Part shown: in pieces, positions 39,129 to 47,831 of the stretch
Position numbering within the stretch: position 1 is the stretch's first letter
Layout: each line of letters opens with the position of its first letter
Assembly: GCF_000961795.1 (NCBI RefSeq)
Contig: NZ_LADU01000019.1
Coordinates: 1 to 64,000 of the forward strand
Direction: 5' to 3'
Origin: Hyphomonas sp. BRH_c22
GTDB lineage: Bacteria > Pseudomonadota > Alphaproteobacteria > Caulobacterales > Hyphomonadaceae
DNA length: 64,000 bases
Notes under the pieces: model-generated
The model's input: the letters and a program-made list of their open reading frames with translations, nothing else
Database searches by the model: none
What the model was told of the DNA's origin: nothing
Program-made: the position numbers and the translations under genes

Positions 39129-39188
39129 AGTTCCTTTCCAAACTGGTTATCGACGCGCGGCCCTCAGCCCCTGTCAGGACAGGGCCGC
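39129..39188 (-). promoter_or_regulatory. Structured hsp20 leader, possible RNA thermometer
   Basis: The mRNA leader contains stem GCGGCCCT/AGGGCCGC (39181-39188 with 39157-39164) and an alternative stem CCCTGTC/GACAGGG (39169-39175 with 39178-39184). The two share bases and exclude one another. A U-rich run just upstream (minus strand, near 39192-39200) can pair with the GGAAA of the ribosome-binding region. Such switching would suit temperature control. No ROSE consensus was recognised. Confidence 0.35.
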
Positions 39189-39214
39189 AGGGAAAAATTT
39201 AGTCACGCCCCGGC

Positions 39215-39235
39215 TGAACTCAATACGTGAGTTCA
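39215..39235. promoter_or_regulatory. Palindrome upstream of hsp20
   Basis: TGAACTCA-ATACG-TGAGTTCA is a perfect 8-bp inverted repeat about 90 bp upstream of hsp20 and 74 bp after the parC stop. It could be an operator for hsp20 or the terminator of parC. Confidence 0.4.
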
Positions 39236-39308
39236 CCTAAGCTCGGTCCATTAACGCTTATTCATGGCGCCCGCCGGACTGGTTGCCTGTCGCGGCCCTT
39301 GTGGCGTG

Positions 39309-41543
39309 TCAGCCGTTAAACGTGCCCGTCCGCGGGAAGCCCTTCGGCACGGTCTTGCCGGCCTGGGCCCGCTTGCCGATCCACTCTTCCCATTCCGGGA
39401 AGGCACGGTGGCGCCCGCCAGCCATCACGATCAGGCCGTCGCGCTTGTCGAACGTCATCAGGTCGGCCAGCGTGTCCTTGCCGCGATAGGCCTGCAGCTT
39501 GTTGCCCTTACCGCGCGCCATTTCGGGCAGCTCGTCGAGCGGGAAGATCAGCATCTTCCGGTTTGATCCGACCACGGCCAGCATGTCGCCCTCAACCGGC
39601 ATGCAAACGTTCAGCGTACCCTCGCCGGTATTGACCGCCTGCTTGCCCGCCTTGCGGTTGGATTCCAGTTCCTTCTCGTCGACCACAAAACCATAGCCGA
39701 CGGTCGAGGCCATGACGCGCTTGCGGCCCTCCTCCAGCTTGAACATCGCAACGATATCCACGCTGTCCTCCAGCTCGATCGACAGGCGGATCGGCTCGCC
39801 ATGCCCGCGCCCGCCCGGCAGCTTGTCGGCCATCAGCGTGAACGCCCGGCCATCCGACGCCATCAGGATGATCTTGTCCGTACTCATCACTTCTTCGCTC
39901 AGGTACAGCTCGTCGCCATCCTTGAACTTGGTCGCATCCGGGTCCAGGCCGTGGCCCTTCATCCCGCGTATCCAGCCCTGCGCCGACAGGACAACCGTCA
40001 GCGGCTCCTTCGGGCGCGAGGCTTCAAGGGCAGCGGCCAGGTCCACATCCGGCGCGTCTTCAAACTGCGCGCGGCGATCACCCAGCGCCGGGTCTTCGGT
40101 CAGCTGGTCACGCGCGGCCTTCAGCTGCTTGGAAACGCTCGTCCACTGGCGCGCGGTCGACCCGATCAGCTTGACCAGCTCGTCGCGCTCCTCGACCAGC
40201 TTGGTGTGCTCGCCACGGATTTCCATTTCTTCCAGCTTGCGCAAGGCCCGCAAACGCAGGTTCAGGATGGCTTCGGCCTGGATGTCGGAAATCCCGAACC
40301 GCGCCATCAATTCCTGCTTGGGCTCATCCTCTTCGCGGATGATGCGGATCACCTCGTCGATATTGAGATAGGCGATCAGGTAGCCGTCGAGCAGGTGCAG
40401 GCGCTTCTCGATCTTGTCGAGGCGAAACTCGGCGCGGCGCACGACCACTTCGCGGCGATGCTCCAGATAGGCCTTCAGCACGTCCTTCAGGCCCATGACC
40501 TGCGGCGCGCCCTTGTGCAGCACGTTCATGTTCATGCTGAAACGCGTTTCCAGGTCGCAGACCTTGAACAGGCTTTCCATCAGCACGTCGGGTTCCACCG
40601 TCTTGGCGCGCGGCACCAGCACGAGGCGCACGTCCTCGGCGCTCTCGTCGCGCACATCGTCCAGCAGCGGCAGTTTCTTCTGCTCCAACAGCTCGCCCAG
40701 CTTCTCCAGCAGGCGCGATTTCTGCACCTGGTAGGGAATCTGCGTCACGATGATCTGGTAGGTGCCCCGGCCGGTATCCTCGACCTCCCATTTCGCCCGC
40801 ATGCGGAAGCTGCCCCGGCCCGTCTCATAGGCGTCGAGCATGGATTCACGGGATTCGACGATCACGCCGCCTGTCGGGAAATCCGGCCCCTTCACGAACT
40901 GCATCAGGTCAGCCGTCGTCGCCTTCGGCGTCTCGATCAGGAAGCGCGCGGCATCGATCACCTCGGCCGCATTGTGCGGCGGAATGCTGGTCGCCATGCC
41001 CACCGCGATACCCGTCGCACCATTGCAGAGCAGGTTCGGGAAGCCCGCCGGCAGCACGACCGGCTCTTCGTCATTCTCGGCATAGTTGGCGCGGAAATCG
41101 ACGGCGTTCTCGCTGAGGCCATCCAGCAGCAGTTCCGCCGCATGGGTCATCCGCGCTTCGGTATAGCGATAGGCGGCTGCGCTATCCCCGTCGATATTGC
41201 CAAAGTTGCCCTGGCCATCGACCAGCGGGTAGCGGACGTTGAAATCCTGCGCCAGGCGCACCAGCGTGTCATAGATCGAGCTGTCGCCGTGCGGGTGCCA
41301 GTTACCCATCACGTCGCCGACAATCTTGGCGCACTTGCGGAAACCGCCTTCGGGATCCAGCTTCAGCTCCCGCATCCCATACAGGATGCGCCGCTGAACC
41401 GGCTTCAGGCCGTCACGCACATCCGGCAGCGCGCGGGAGGTAATGGTCGAGAGCGCATAGGCGAGATAGCGCTTCGACAGCGCCTCACTCATGGGTTCAT
41501 TGATGATCCGGTCTTCCGGGCCACCGTCAAGCAGGTCGGTCAT
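39309..41543 (-). CDS. parC: DNA topoisomerase IV subunit A
   Basis: The 744-residue subunit breaks and rejoins DNA with catalytic Tyr127 (AAYRYTEA). The quinolone region HPHGDSSIYD places Ser88 and Asp92 at the GyrA Ser83/Asp87 positions, the sensitive-type residues. The length and the short C-terminal beta-pinwheel part fit ParC rather than GyrA. The start at 41543 (MTDLLDGG) was chosen over a 22-residue upstream extension. Confidence 0.94.
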   Translation of the reverse strand: MTDLLDGGPEDRIINEPMSEALSKRYLAYALSTITSRALPDVRDGLKPVQRRILYGMRELKLDPEGGFRKCAKIVGDVMGNWHPHGDSSIYDTLVRLAQDFNVRYPLVDGQGNFGNIDGDSAAAYRYTEARMTHAAELLLDGLSENAVDFRANYAENDEEPVVLPAGFPNLLCNGATGIAVGMATSIPPHNAAEVIDAARFLIETPKATTADLMQFVKGPDFPTGGVIVESRESMLDAYETGRGSFRMRAKWEVEDTGRGTYQIIVTQIPYQVQKSRLLEKLGELLEQKKLPLLDDVRDESAEDVRLVLVPRAKTVEPDVLMESLFKVCDLETRFSMNMNVLHKGAPQVMGLKDVLKAYLEHRREVVVRRAEFRLDKIEKRLHLLDGYLIAYLNIDEVIRIIREEDEPKQELMARFGISDIQAEAILNLRLRALRKLEEMEIRGEHTKLVEERDELVKLIGSTARQWTSVSKQLKAARDQLTEDPALGDRRAQFEDAPDVDLAAALEASRPKEPLTVVLSAQGWIRGMKGHGLDPDATKFKDGDELYLSEEVMSTDKIILMASDGRAFTLMADKLPGGRGHGEPIRLSIELEDSVDIVAMFKLEEGRKRVMASTVGYGFVVDEKELESNRKAGKQAVNTGEGTLNVCMPVEGDMLAVVGSNRKMLIFPLDELPEMARGKGNKLQAYRGKDTLADLMTFDKRDGLIVMAGGRHRAFPEWEEWIGKRAQAGKTVPKGFPRTGTFNG

Positions 41544-41665
41544 TCTGGCCTCTTTGCATCTCGTGCCACATTCTGGTGCAGGGGCCCGGTCTATACCGAC
41601 TCGGGCCACTGCGCAGCATTAACAGAAACGGCGGTTTGGTTAAGGAATGGGTAAAACGCAAGCAA

Positions 41666-42349
41666 ATGACTGAGTTTCGGGCCTGGCTCCTCCTTCTCGG
41701 CGTACCCGTGCTTGTGGTCGCCCTGCTCCTGTGGGTGGCGCCGCCGCGGCACAACCCGTTCGCGCCCATCGACCTGACAGACCGGATCGGCTTCGGCACC
41801 AAGGCCAAGCTGGAGCGCGCCCGTGACCAGCGGGACGTCTGTTTCGCGGCCCTCGATTCGGCATCCATCCTCTACACCCCGCTCGAAGACGACCCCAAAG
41901 GCCAGAAATGCAGCCTGCGGGGCGCCCTCACCCTCGACCGCACCCTCACCCCCTATTCCGCCACACTCAGCATGACCTGCGCCCAGACGGCCGCCCTCTA
42001 CACCTGGGAACGCCATGTCGCCCGCCCGGCAGCAGTGGAAATCTTCGGCTCACCCCTCGCCCGGATCGAAACCTATGGCAGCTTCTCCTGTCGCAACATC
42101 GCCGGCAGCGGCCGCCTCTCCGAACATGCCCACGCCAATGCCGTCGACATTTCCGGCTTCCGCCTTGAGGATGGCCGCCTGATCGACGTGAAAACCCACT
42201 GGAAACAAGGCGGAAAGGAGGCGAAATTCCTCAAGCGCGTGCACGAAGGCGGCTGCGATATCTTCTCCGTCACCCTCGGCCCCGACTATAATGCCGCCCA
42301 CGCGGACCATTTCCACTTCGACATGGGCAATGGCGGCATCTGCCGCTAA
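41666..42349 (+). CDS. Extensin-like family protein
   Basis: The 227-residue protein has one N-terminal membrane helix (about 6-23) and an extensin-like C-terminal domain (EHAHANAVDISGFRLEDG and HADHFHFDMG). The His and Asp residues in these motifs match the metal site of VanY/LAS-type peptidases, so it may act on peptidoglycan. A TTG start at 41636 is possible as well. It is divergent from parC. Confidence 0.83.
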   Translation: MTEFRAWLLLLGVPVLVVALLLWVAPPRHNPFAPIDLTDRIGFGTKAKLERARDQRDVCFAALDSASILYTPLEDDPKGQKCSLRGALTLDRTLTPYSATLSMTCAQTAALYTWERHVARPAAVEIFGSPLARIETYGSFSCRNIAGSGRLSEHAHANAVDISGFRLEDGRLIDVKTHWKQGGKEAKFLKRVHEGGCDIFSVTLGPDYNAAHADHFHFDMGNGGICR

Positions 42350-42431
42350 GGCACCTGCCGCAAGGACTCCCCTTCTGCACCCGGCAATCTTCGCTACACT
42401 GCTGAAAAACAAGAAGATCAGGGAGTTTCAA

Positions 42432-42860
42432 ATGACCCATGCCATGCTTCTGCCCGTTGCCGTCCTTGCGGCCTGGTCACTGGTGATGTGGATATGGATG
42501 CTCAAGACGCGTGTCCCGGCGATGCAAAAGGCGCAGATGCACCCTGAAAAGGCCAAGCATACGCGCAGCGACGCCTTCAACGCCCTGCCCTCGGAAGTCC
42601 GCCAGATTTCGGACAACTACAACCATCTCATGGAACAGCCGACCATTTTCTATGCCTTGGCTCTGGCCCTCGCGCTCAGCGGATCTGCAGGCTTGGTTGA
42701 TGTCGGCTTTGCGTGGGCGTACGTCGCCATCCGCATCGTACACTCGATCTGGCAGGCCACCGCCAACAAGGTCATGATCCGATTCTACATGTTCATCGCA
42801 TCGACACTGATGCTCTTCCCGCTAGCAGGACGGGCGATCTACATCCTTGCGACAAGCTGA
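42432..42860 (+). CDS. MAPEG family membrane protein
   Basis: The 142-residue protein has four hydrophobic helices and MAPEG features (R-x-x-NHxxMxEQPT-like NYNHLMEQPTIFYAL, AWAYVAIRIVHSIWQ). MAPEG proteins are membrane glutathione transferases or peroxidases. It is preceded by GGGAG at good spacing and followed 31 bp later by a soluble glutathione S-transferase gene, suggesting a shared detoxification role. Confidence 0.85.
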   Translation: MTHAMLLPVAVLAAWSLVMWIWMLKTRVPAMQKAQMHPEKAKHTRSDAFNALPSEVRQISDNYNHLMEQPTIFYALALALALSGSAGLVDVGFAWAYVAIRIVHSIWQATANKVMIRFYMFIASTLMLFPLAGRAIYILATS

Positions 42861-42891
42861 AAACAAGAATGATTCCAAAGGGAAGCACCTC

Positions 42892-43503
42892 ATGAAACTC
42901 TACACATCCATCGGCCCCAACCCGCATGTCGTGCGCATGTTCATGGCCGAACGCGGCATCACCCTGCCCACGCAGGACGTCGACATCGTCAAGGGCGCGA
43001 ATCTCGGCGAGCCCTATCTCTCGGTCAATCCGGCCGCCCAGTCGCCCGCGCTGGAACTCGACGATGGCAGCATCATCACCGAGATCTGGCCGATCTGCGA
43101 ATATCTCGACGAGACCCATACCGGCGACAGCCTGTTCGGCGCGACGCCCGAGAAACGCGCCCAGACGCGCCGCTGGACGCGCTGGACAGACCTCAACGTG
43201 CTGGAACCGATGACCAATGGCTTCCGCTTTGCCGAGGGCCTCGCCATGTTCAAGGACCGCACACGCTGCCTGCCAGACGCCGCCCCCGGCCTGAAGGCCC
43301 GCGCGCAGGACAAGCTTGCCTTCCTCGACGGCCAGCTCGCCACCCGCGACCATATTGCCGGGGATGTCTTCAGTTTCGCCGACATCATGCTGTTCTGCTT
43401 CCAGGCCTTCGGCAACCAGATCGGCCAGCCGCTGAACCCGGAATTGAAGAACCTCACCGCCTGGTTCGAGCGCGTCGGCGCCCGCCCCAGCGCCAGCGTC
43501 TAG
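42892..43503 (+). CDS. Glutathione S-transferase
   Basis: The 203-residue protein has an N-terminal thioredoxin-like domain starting MKLYTSIGPNPHVVRMF, with the usual cis-Pro/Ser region (SPALELDDGSIITEIW), and a helical C-domain (FSFADIMLFCFQ). It conjugates glutathione to electrophiles. ATG 42892 has an AGGGAAG site. It overlaps the convergent recO stop by 4 bp. Confidence 0.9.
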   Translation: MKLYTSIGPNPHVVRMFMAERGITLPTQDVDIVKGANLGEPYLSVNPAAQSPALELDDGSIITEIWPICEYLDETHTGDSLFGATPEKRAQTRRWTRWTDLNVLEPMTNGFRFAEGLAMFKDRTRCLPDAAPGLKARAQDKLAFLDGQLATRDHIAGDVFSFADIMLFCFQAFGNQIGQPLNPELKNLTAWFERVGARPSASV

Positions 43504-44231
43504 CCTCGCTTCAGCAGCCGCGCCACCAGCTGCGCCCTTTGCGCAGGCACGGCGCGGTTCATGCCGTTGAACACGCGCGTTTCGATGAAATGCCCCGTCA
43601 GGGCAAGGCCGTCGGCAATGTCGGTCACGCCCACCGGCGCCTCGGACGACACAAGAAAGCCCGGCAGGCGCAGAAGCCGGCTGACATAGTCTTCGGCCTC
43701 CGATCCGCGCACGGCACGCCCTGTCTTGGGTGACACATGGGTCAGCCCGTCATTCGCGCCGCTCAGGGCACAGGCCTCGAGATCAAGCCCGAAGCCGAGC
43801 GACGACAAAAGCCCGAGTTCCCAGCGGACATATAAAGCAGGCCAGACGTCCTGCGCCTCGATCTGGTCGAGCAGTAACGTCGTCGCCTCATAGAGCGCCG
43901 AACCCGCCGCATCGCCCTCGTCCAGCGCGCCGCGCAGCAATGTGGTCACCGCCGAAATCGCCGCCAAGGCCCCGGCATCATCCAGCACGCGCGCGGCCCT
44001 CTCGCGGCTCGCCTCGGCCACATCGAACCGGCCGAGCTGTTCCTCGAGCCGCCCGGTCCATGACAGGGACAGCGTATTTCCCGCCTCATACTGGCCGCGC
44101 CGCGCGCGCGATGCGCCGCCATAGACCAGGCCGGACCGCCGCCCCCGCGTCTTGGTCAGCACATCAAGGATCAGCCCGCCCTCACCAAACCGGCGTCCGC
44201 CAAGGATCAGTCCGTCATCGGTCCAGTTCAT
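43500..44231 (-). CDS. recO: DNA repair protein RecO
   Basis: The 243-residue RecO has an N-terminal OB fold (DDGLILGGRRFGEGGLILDVLT) and a C-terminal helical domain (LYVRWELGLLSSLGFGLDLEACALSG). It loads RecA with RecF/RecR. Several zinc-site cysteines of other RecO proteins are absent. It is the last gene of the rpoZ-to-recO cluster, separated from era by an inverted repeat of 168 bp. Confidence 0.93.
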   Translation of the reverse strand: MNWTDDGLILGGRRFGEGGLILDVLTKTRGRRSGLVYGGASRARRGQYEAGNTLSLSWTGRLEEQLGRFDVAEASRERAARVLDDAGALAAISAVTTLLRGALDEGDAAGSALYEATTLLLDQIEAQDVWPALYVRWELGLLSSLGFGLDLEACALSGANDGLTHVSPKTGRAVRGSEAEDYVSRLLRLPGFLVSSEAPVGVTDIADGLALTGHFIETRVFNGMNRAVPAQRAQLVARLLKRG

Positions 44232-44237
44232 GCTGAA

Positions 44238-44405
44238 GCCCTCTCTCCCTCTGGGAGTGGGGGTTGATGGTGAGGGGTCACAGGCTTGCCCATTGGTATC
44301 TGGTTGCGGAGGCGAGTGGCATCATTCAGGTAATCCATCAAATCATGCTCCCGGGGACAACGCGGCGTCCCCTCACCCCAACCCCTCTCCCCAGAGGGAG
44401 GGGCT
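44238..44405. repeat. Inverted pair of a ~38-bp intergenic repeat between era and recO
   Basis: A pyrimidine/purine-rich unit occurs twice in opposite orientation. The left copy (44238-44278) begins CCCTCTCTCCCTCTGGGAG, and the right copy (44368-44405) reads TCCCCTCACC...CTCCCCAGAGGGAGGGG. The copies differ at several positions. Transcribed from era they would form a long hairpin directly after its stop codon. Similar intergenic units occur widely in proteobacteria. Confidence 0.65.
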
Positions 44406-44406
44406 T

Positions 44407-45354
44407 CTAGACATCAAACTCCAGGCCGATGCCGGAATAACTGTCCCGCCGCTCCTGCCATTTTTCGTCCACTTTCACGAACAGGAATAGGTGCACGGGC
44501 CGGTCCAGCATCTCCGTCAGTTCCTTGCGCGCCATCCGCCCGATTTCCTTGATCGAGGCGCCATTCTTGCCCAGCACCATGGCCTTGTGGCCCTCCCGTC
44601 CGACCACGATCACCTGCTGCACACGGACAGATCCGTCCTTCCTCTCTTCCCAGCTCTCGGTCTCGACCATCAGCTGGTAGGGCAGTTCCTGGTGCATGCG
44701 CAGCAGCAGCTTCTCGCGCGTCACCTCCGCCGCCAGCAGGCGCATCGGCAGGTCGGCCGTCTGGTCCGGCGGATAGAGCGCCGTACCCGCAGGCATCCGC
44801 TCCGCGAGCGCAGCGGCCAGCCGGTCGACACCGTCACCGTTCTCGGCCGAGATCATGAAGATCTCGTCATAGACGCCGGTGTCGCTCAGCTCCGCCATGA
44901 CAGGCAGTACCTGGTCATGCGGGAACAGGTCGATCTTGTTGAGGGCGAGGAAAGCGCGCTTTTCGGTCAGTTTCAGCTGGTCGATCACGCGGCGGTCATC
45001 GGCAATCGACATTTTCTGTGCGCCAGTGGCGTTGCCTGCCCGGTCAGCCACCCAGGCCGAACTGTCGATCAGGTGCACGATGGCATCGGCGTCCGCCGCG
45101 CCGCTCCAGGCCGCCTTGACCATGGCCCGGTCGAGCCGGCGCTTGGCCACGAAGATGCCGGGCGTATCGACCAGTACGATCTGCGCGTCGCCCACCTGCG
45201 CCACGCCGCGCACGGGAAAGCGCGTCGTCTGCACCTTGTGCGTGACGATCGCTACCTTGGCCCCGACAAGGCGGTTGGTCAGCGTGGACTTGCCCGCATT
45301 CGGCGCGCCGATAATGGCGGCAAAGCCAGCGCGGTTGATTTCGGTTTCAGTCAT
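44407..45354 (-). CDS. era: GTPase Era
   Basis: The 315-residue GTPase has G1 GAPNAGKST, G3 DTPG, G4 NKID, and a C-terminal KH domain (AMVLGKNGASIKEIGRMARKEL). It assists maturation of the 30S ribosomal subunit. It overlaps rnc by 4 bp (ATGA), as expected for coordinated rRNA processing. Its stop lies against the inverted repeat. Confidence 0.96.
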   Translation of the reverse strand: MTETEINRAGFAAIIGAPNAGKSTLTNRLVGAKVAIVTHKVQTTRFPVRGVAQVGDAQIVLVDTPGIFVAKRRLDRAMVKAAWSGAADADAIVHLIDSSAWVADRAGNATGAQKMSIADDRRVIDQLKLTEKRAFLALNKIDLFPHDQVLPVMAELSDTGVYDEIFMISAENGDGVDRLAAALAERMPAGTALYPPDQTADLPMRLLAAEVTREKLLLRMHQELPYQLMVETESWEERKDGSVRVQQVIVVGREGHKAMVLGKNGASIKEIGRMARKELTEMLDRPVHLFLFVKVDEKWQERRDSYSGIGLEFDV

Positions 45355-46106
45355 GGTGTTCCAGTCAGGCTGTCCAGCAGCAGGGCGGCTGCATTTCGCT
45401 CGGCGTCGCGTTTCGAAGAACCCTTCGCCTTGGCCGCCCCATGGGGCGGTACTTGCACTTCTATCTCGTAAACCGGCTCATGGTCAGGGCCGGACCGCTC
45501 AATCACATTGTATTTCGGCAGCGGCAGGCCCTGGCCCTGGGCCCATTCCTGCAGCAGAGTCTTCGGGTCACGGGTTTCGGCAGGCGCCGACGAGAACTGG
45601 TGCGTCCAGCCCGCTTCGACGAACTTGCGCGCTGCCGACAGGCCGCCATCCTGATAGATCGCACCGATCAGCGCTTCGCAGGCATCGCCCAGCGTGGACT
45701 CGCGATCGCGGCCTCCAGACGCCACTTCGCCGTCAGACAGTATGATGTGTTCCTGAAGGCCGAAATGCCGGAAGGCCTCCGCGCAGGCGCCCTTCTTCAC
45801 GAACCGGTTGAGGCGCGGGGCCAGCTCGCCTTCACTCTCGGTCTTGCGCCGCTCGATCAGGCGCTCGGCAATCAGGAGGTTCAGCACGCGGTCGCCGAGG
45901 AATTCGAGCCTCTGGTTCGACAGGCGAACGGAATCGGCTGCCGCCACCGCGCTCGGATGGGTGAACGCCTGCACGAGCAGGCTCCTGTCCTTGAAATGAT
46001 GGCCAATGCGCTCCTGGATCGCCTTGACCTGCGCATCGGCAAGGCCCGGCACGTTGGCCTTGGCTGCGGCGCGCAGGCGCGTACGCTTCGGACGGGCAGG
46101 CTTCAT
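45351..46106 (-). CDS. rnc: Ribonuclease III
   Basis: The 251-residue enzyme cuts double-stranded RNA in rRNA processing. It has the catalytic signature [12 protein letters not shown] and the second acidic cluster [13 protein letters not shown], then a C-terminal dsRNA-binding domain ([16 protein letters not shown]). The start at 46106 overlaps the acpS stop by 4 bp. A basic N-terminal extension ([15 protein letters not shown]) precedes the domain. Confidence 0.96.
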   Translation of the reverse strand: MKPARPKRTRLRAAAKANVPGLADAQVKAIQERIGHHFKDRSLLVQAFTHPSAVAAADSVRLSNQRLEFLGDRVLNLLIAERLIERRKTESEGELAPRLNRFVKKGACAEAFRHFGLQEHIILSDGEVASGGRDRESTLGDACEALIGAIYQDGGLSAARKFVEAGWTHQFSSAPAETRDPKTLLQEWAQGQGLPLPKYNVIERSGPDHEPVYEIEVQVPPHGAAKAKGSSKRDAERNAAALLLDSLTGTP

Positions 46107-46510
46107 GGCTTCACCGGCAGCGCTTCGATGATAACCTGCGCCTCCGCCCACGGATGATCGTCCGTGATCGTCAGATGAATAACCGCCTCATGCCCTTCGG
46201 GAATCATTTTCGCCAGTCGCTCGGCCGCGCCGCCGGTCAGCGTCAGCGTCGGCCGGCCCGAGGGCAGGTTCACAACGCCCAGGTCTTTCCAGTGCACGCC
46301 GTGGCGCGGAACGCCCGTGCCAAGCGCCTTGGCGCAGGCCTCTTTGGCCGCAAACCGCTTGGCATAGGTCTCGGCCGTCAGGCGGCGGCGCCGCGCCAGG
46401 GCAATCTCGGTCTCGGTAAAGACGCGGTTTTCAAACCGCTCGCCAAACTTGGCCAGCGTCTTCGCGATCCGGTCAATATTGCAGAGGTCATTGCCGATGC
46501 CGATAATCAT
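46103..46510 (-). CDS. acpS: Holo-ACP synthase
   Basis: The 135-residue enzyme transfers phosphopantetheine to ACP. It starts [15 protein letters not shown], with the Mg-binding Asp in GxDxxxI, and contains [14 protein letters not shown]. Overlaps of 4 bp on both sides (pdxJ and rnc) show tight coupling. In many alphaproteobacteria lepB sits between acpS and rnc; here it is missing. Confidence 0.95.
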   Translation of the reverse strand: MIIGIGNDLCNIDRIAKTLAKFGERFENRVFTETEIALARRRRLTAETYAKRFAAKEACAKALGTGVPRHGVHWKDLGVVNLPSGRPTLTLTGGAAERLAKMIPEGHEAVIHLTITDDHPWAEAQVIIEALPVKP

Positions 46511-47250
46511 GCCCGGGCCTCATCCATCAGGCGGCGCATCTCGGCAATCGCCGCCGGCAGCCCGATAAAGATCGCCTCGCCCACAAGGAAGTGCCCAATA
46601 TTGAGTTCGGTAATCTGCGCGATCGCTGCCACCGGCTTGACCGTATCAAAGGTCAGCCCGTGCCCCGCCTGCGGCTCGATCCCGATACGGACGGCCTCTT
46701 CGGCGCAGGTACGGATCCGGTCCAGTTCCAGCTCGGCCAGTTTCACCTCGCCCGACTGGATGAATTCGACATACCGCCCCGTATGGAACTCGCAAATCTG
46801 CACGCCCAGCGCCTGCGCCGCATGCAGCTGCACCATGTCGGGCTCGATAAAAAAGGACACGCGGCTGCCATTCTTGTTCAGCTGACGAACGAAATGCGCC
46901 AGATGGTTGTGCGCCCGCGCCGCATCAAGCCCGCCCTCGGTTGTCAGTTCGGCGCGCTCTTCCGGCACGAACATCGCCGTTTCCGGCTTGAACTTCAGTG
47001 CAATGTCGAGCATTTCCTCGGTCGCCGCCATTTCCATGTTGATCGGCAGCTGCGTCGCTGTGCGTATTTCCACAAGGTCGCCATCGCGGATATGCCGGCG
47101 GTCCTCGCGCAGGTGCAGCGTAATGCCATCAGCGCCCGCCTCCGTCGCCATCAGCGCCGCGCGCATGGGATCAGGGTGCGTCCCGCCGCGCGCATTGCGG
47201 ATCGTTGCCACATGATCGATGTTGACGCCGAGGCGTATTCGCCCTGCCAT
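46507..47250 (-). CDS. pdxJ: Pyridoxine 5'-phosphate synthase
   Basis: The 247-residue TIM-barrel enzyme makes PNP. It begins [19 protein letters not shown] and has the conserved EDRRHI and GHGLTFD motifs. The stop overlaps acpS by 4 bp, and the start shares a base with the pyrE stop. Confidence 0.96.
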   Translation of the reverse strand: MAGRIRLGVNIDHVATIRNARGGTHPDPMRAALMATEAGADGITLHLREDRRHIRDGDLVEIRTATQLPINMEMAATEEMLDIALKFKPETAMFVPEERAELTTEGGLDAARAHNHLAHFVRQLNKNGSRVSFFIEPDMVQLHAAQALGVQICEFHTGRYVEFIQSGEVKLAELELDRIRTCAEEAVRIGIEPQAGHGLTFDTVKPVAAIAQITELNIGHFLVGEAIFIGLPAAIAEMRRLMDEARA

Positions 47251-47831
47251 CAGGCAAGGCCCCGCGAGCCCGGCTTTACGGCCTCCATCGCGGCCAGCTC
47301 AGGCGGCAGGTCATTGGCGTCATAGTCAGGAAAATCCACCGCCGCGAGCGAGACCAGTTCGCACCCGACATCGGCCTTGCCGTTCGACCGGTCGATAATG
47401 CACGCCCCGCCGACCACCTCGCCGGGCAGCCTGTCCAGCGCCTCCACGGTTTCCCGGAAGGACAGGCCCGTCGTCACGATATCTTCCGCGATCAGCACCT
47501 TCTCGCCTTCGGCAATCGCGAAACCGCGCCGGAATTGCAGCTTGCCATCCACGCGCTCGGCAAAGATCGCCCGCGCCTTCAGGTGCCGCGCCAGTTCATA
47601 GCCCGGAATGATCCCGCCCACGGCCGGCCCGGCCACCACGTCGATCCTGCCGAACCGCGCCGTCAGCTTTTCTGCCAGCGCCTTGCACAGCCGCTCCGAC
47701 AGTTCGGGTTGCGAGAAGACCAGCGCCTTTTGCAGGAAGACCGGGCTGCGGCGCCCGGACGACAGGATGAAATGGCCCTCCAGCAAGGCTCCGGCCTCAC
47801 GGAACACCGCGAGCACGTCTTCATTCGTCAT
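47250..47831 (-). CDS. pyrE: Orotate phosphoribosyltransferase
   Basis: The 193-residue enzyme forms OMP. The PRPP-binding motif [14 protein letters not shown] and the GAxLxGHFxLSSG-like start ([16 protein letters not shown]) match the alphaproteobacterial PyrE type. It overlaps the rel gene's 3' end by 11 bp. Confidence 0.94.
   Translation of the reverse strand: MTNEDVLAVFREAGALLEGHFILSSGRRSPVFLQKALVFSQPELSERLCKALAEKLTARFGRIDVVAGPAVGGIIPGYELARHLKARAIFAERVDGKLQFRRGFAIAEGEKVLIAEDIVTTGLSFRETVEALDRLPGEVVGGACIIDRSNGKADVGCELVSLAAVDFPDYDANDLPPELAAMEAVKPGSRGLA

Noticed and set aside
41609..41640. CtrA-like TTAA pair near parC/extensin promoters
   Set aside because: The two TTAA-like motifs are about 16 bp apart, not the 7-bp spacing of a CtrA box.
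39801..41654. 617-codon plus-strand open frame
   Set aside because: Antisense to parC along its whole length, His/Gln/Arg-rich with no domain. The conserved topoisomerase motifs are all on the other strand.
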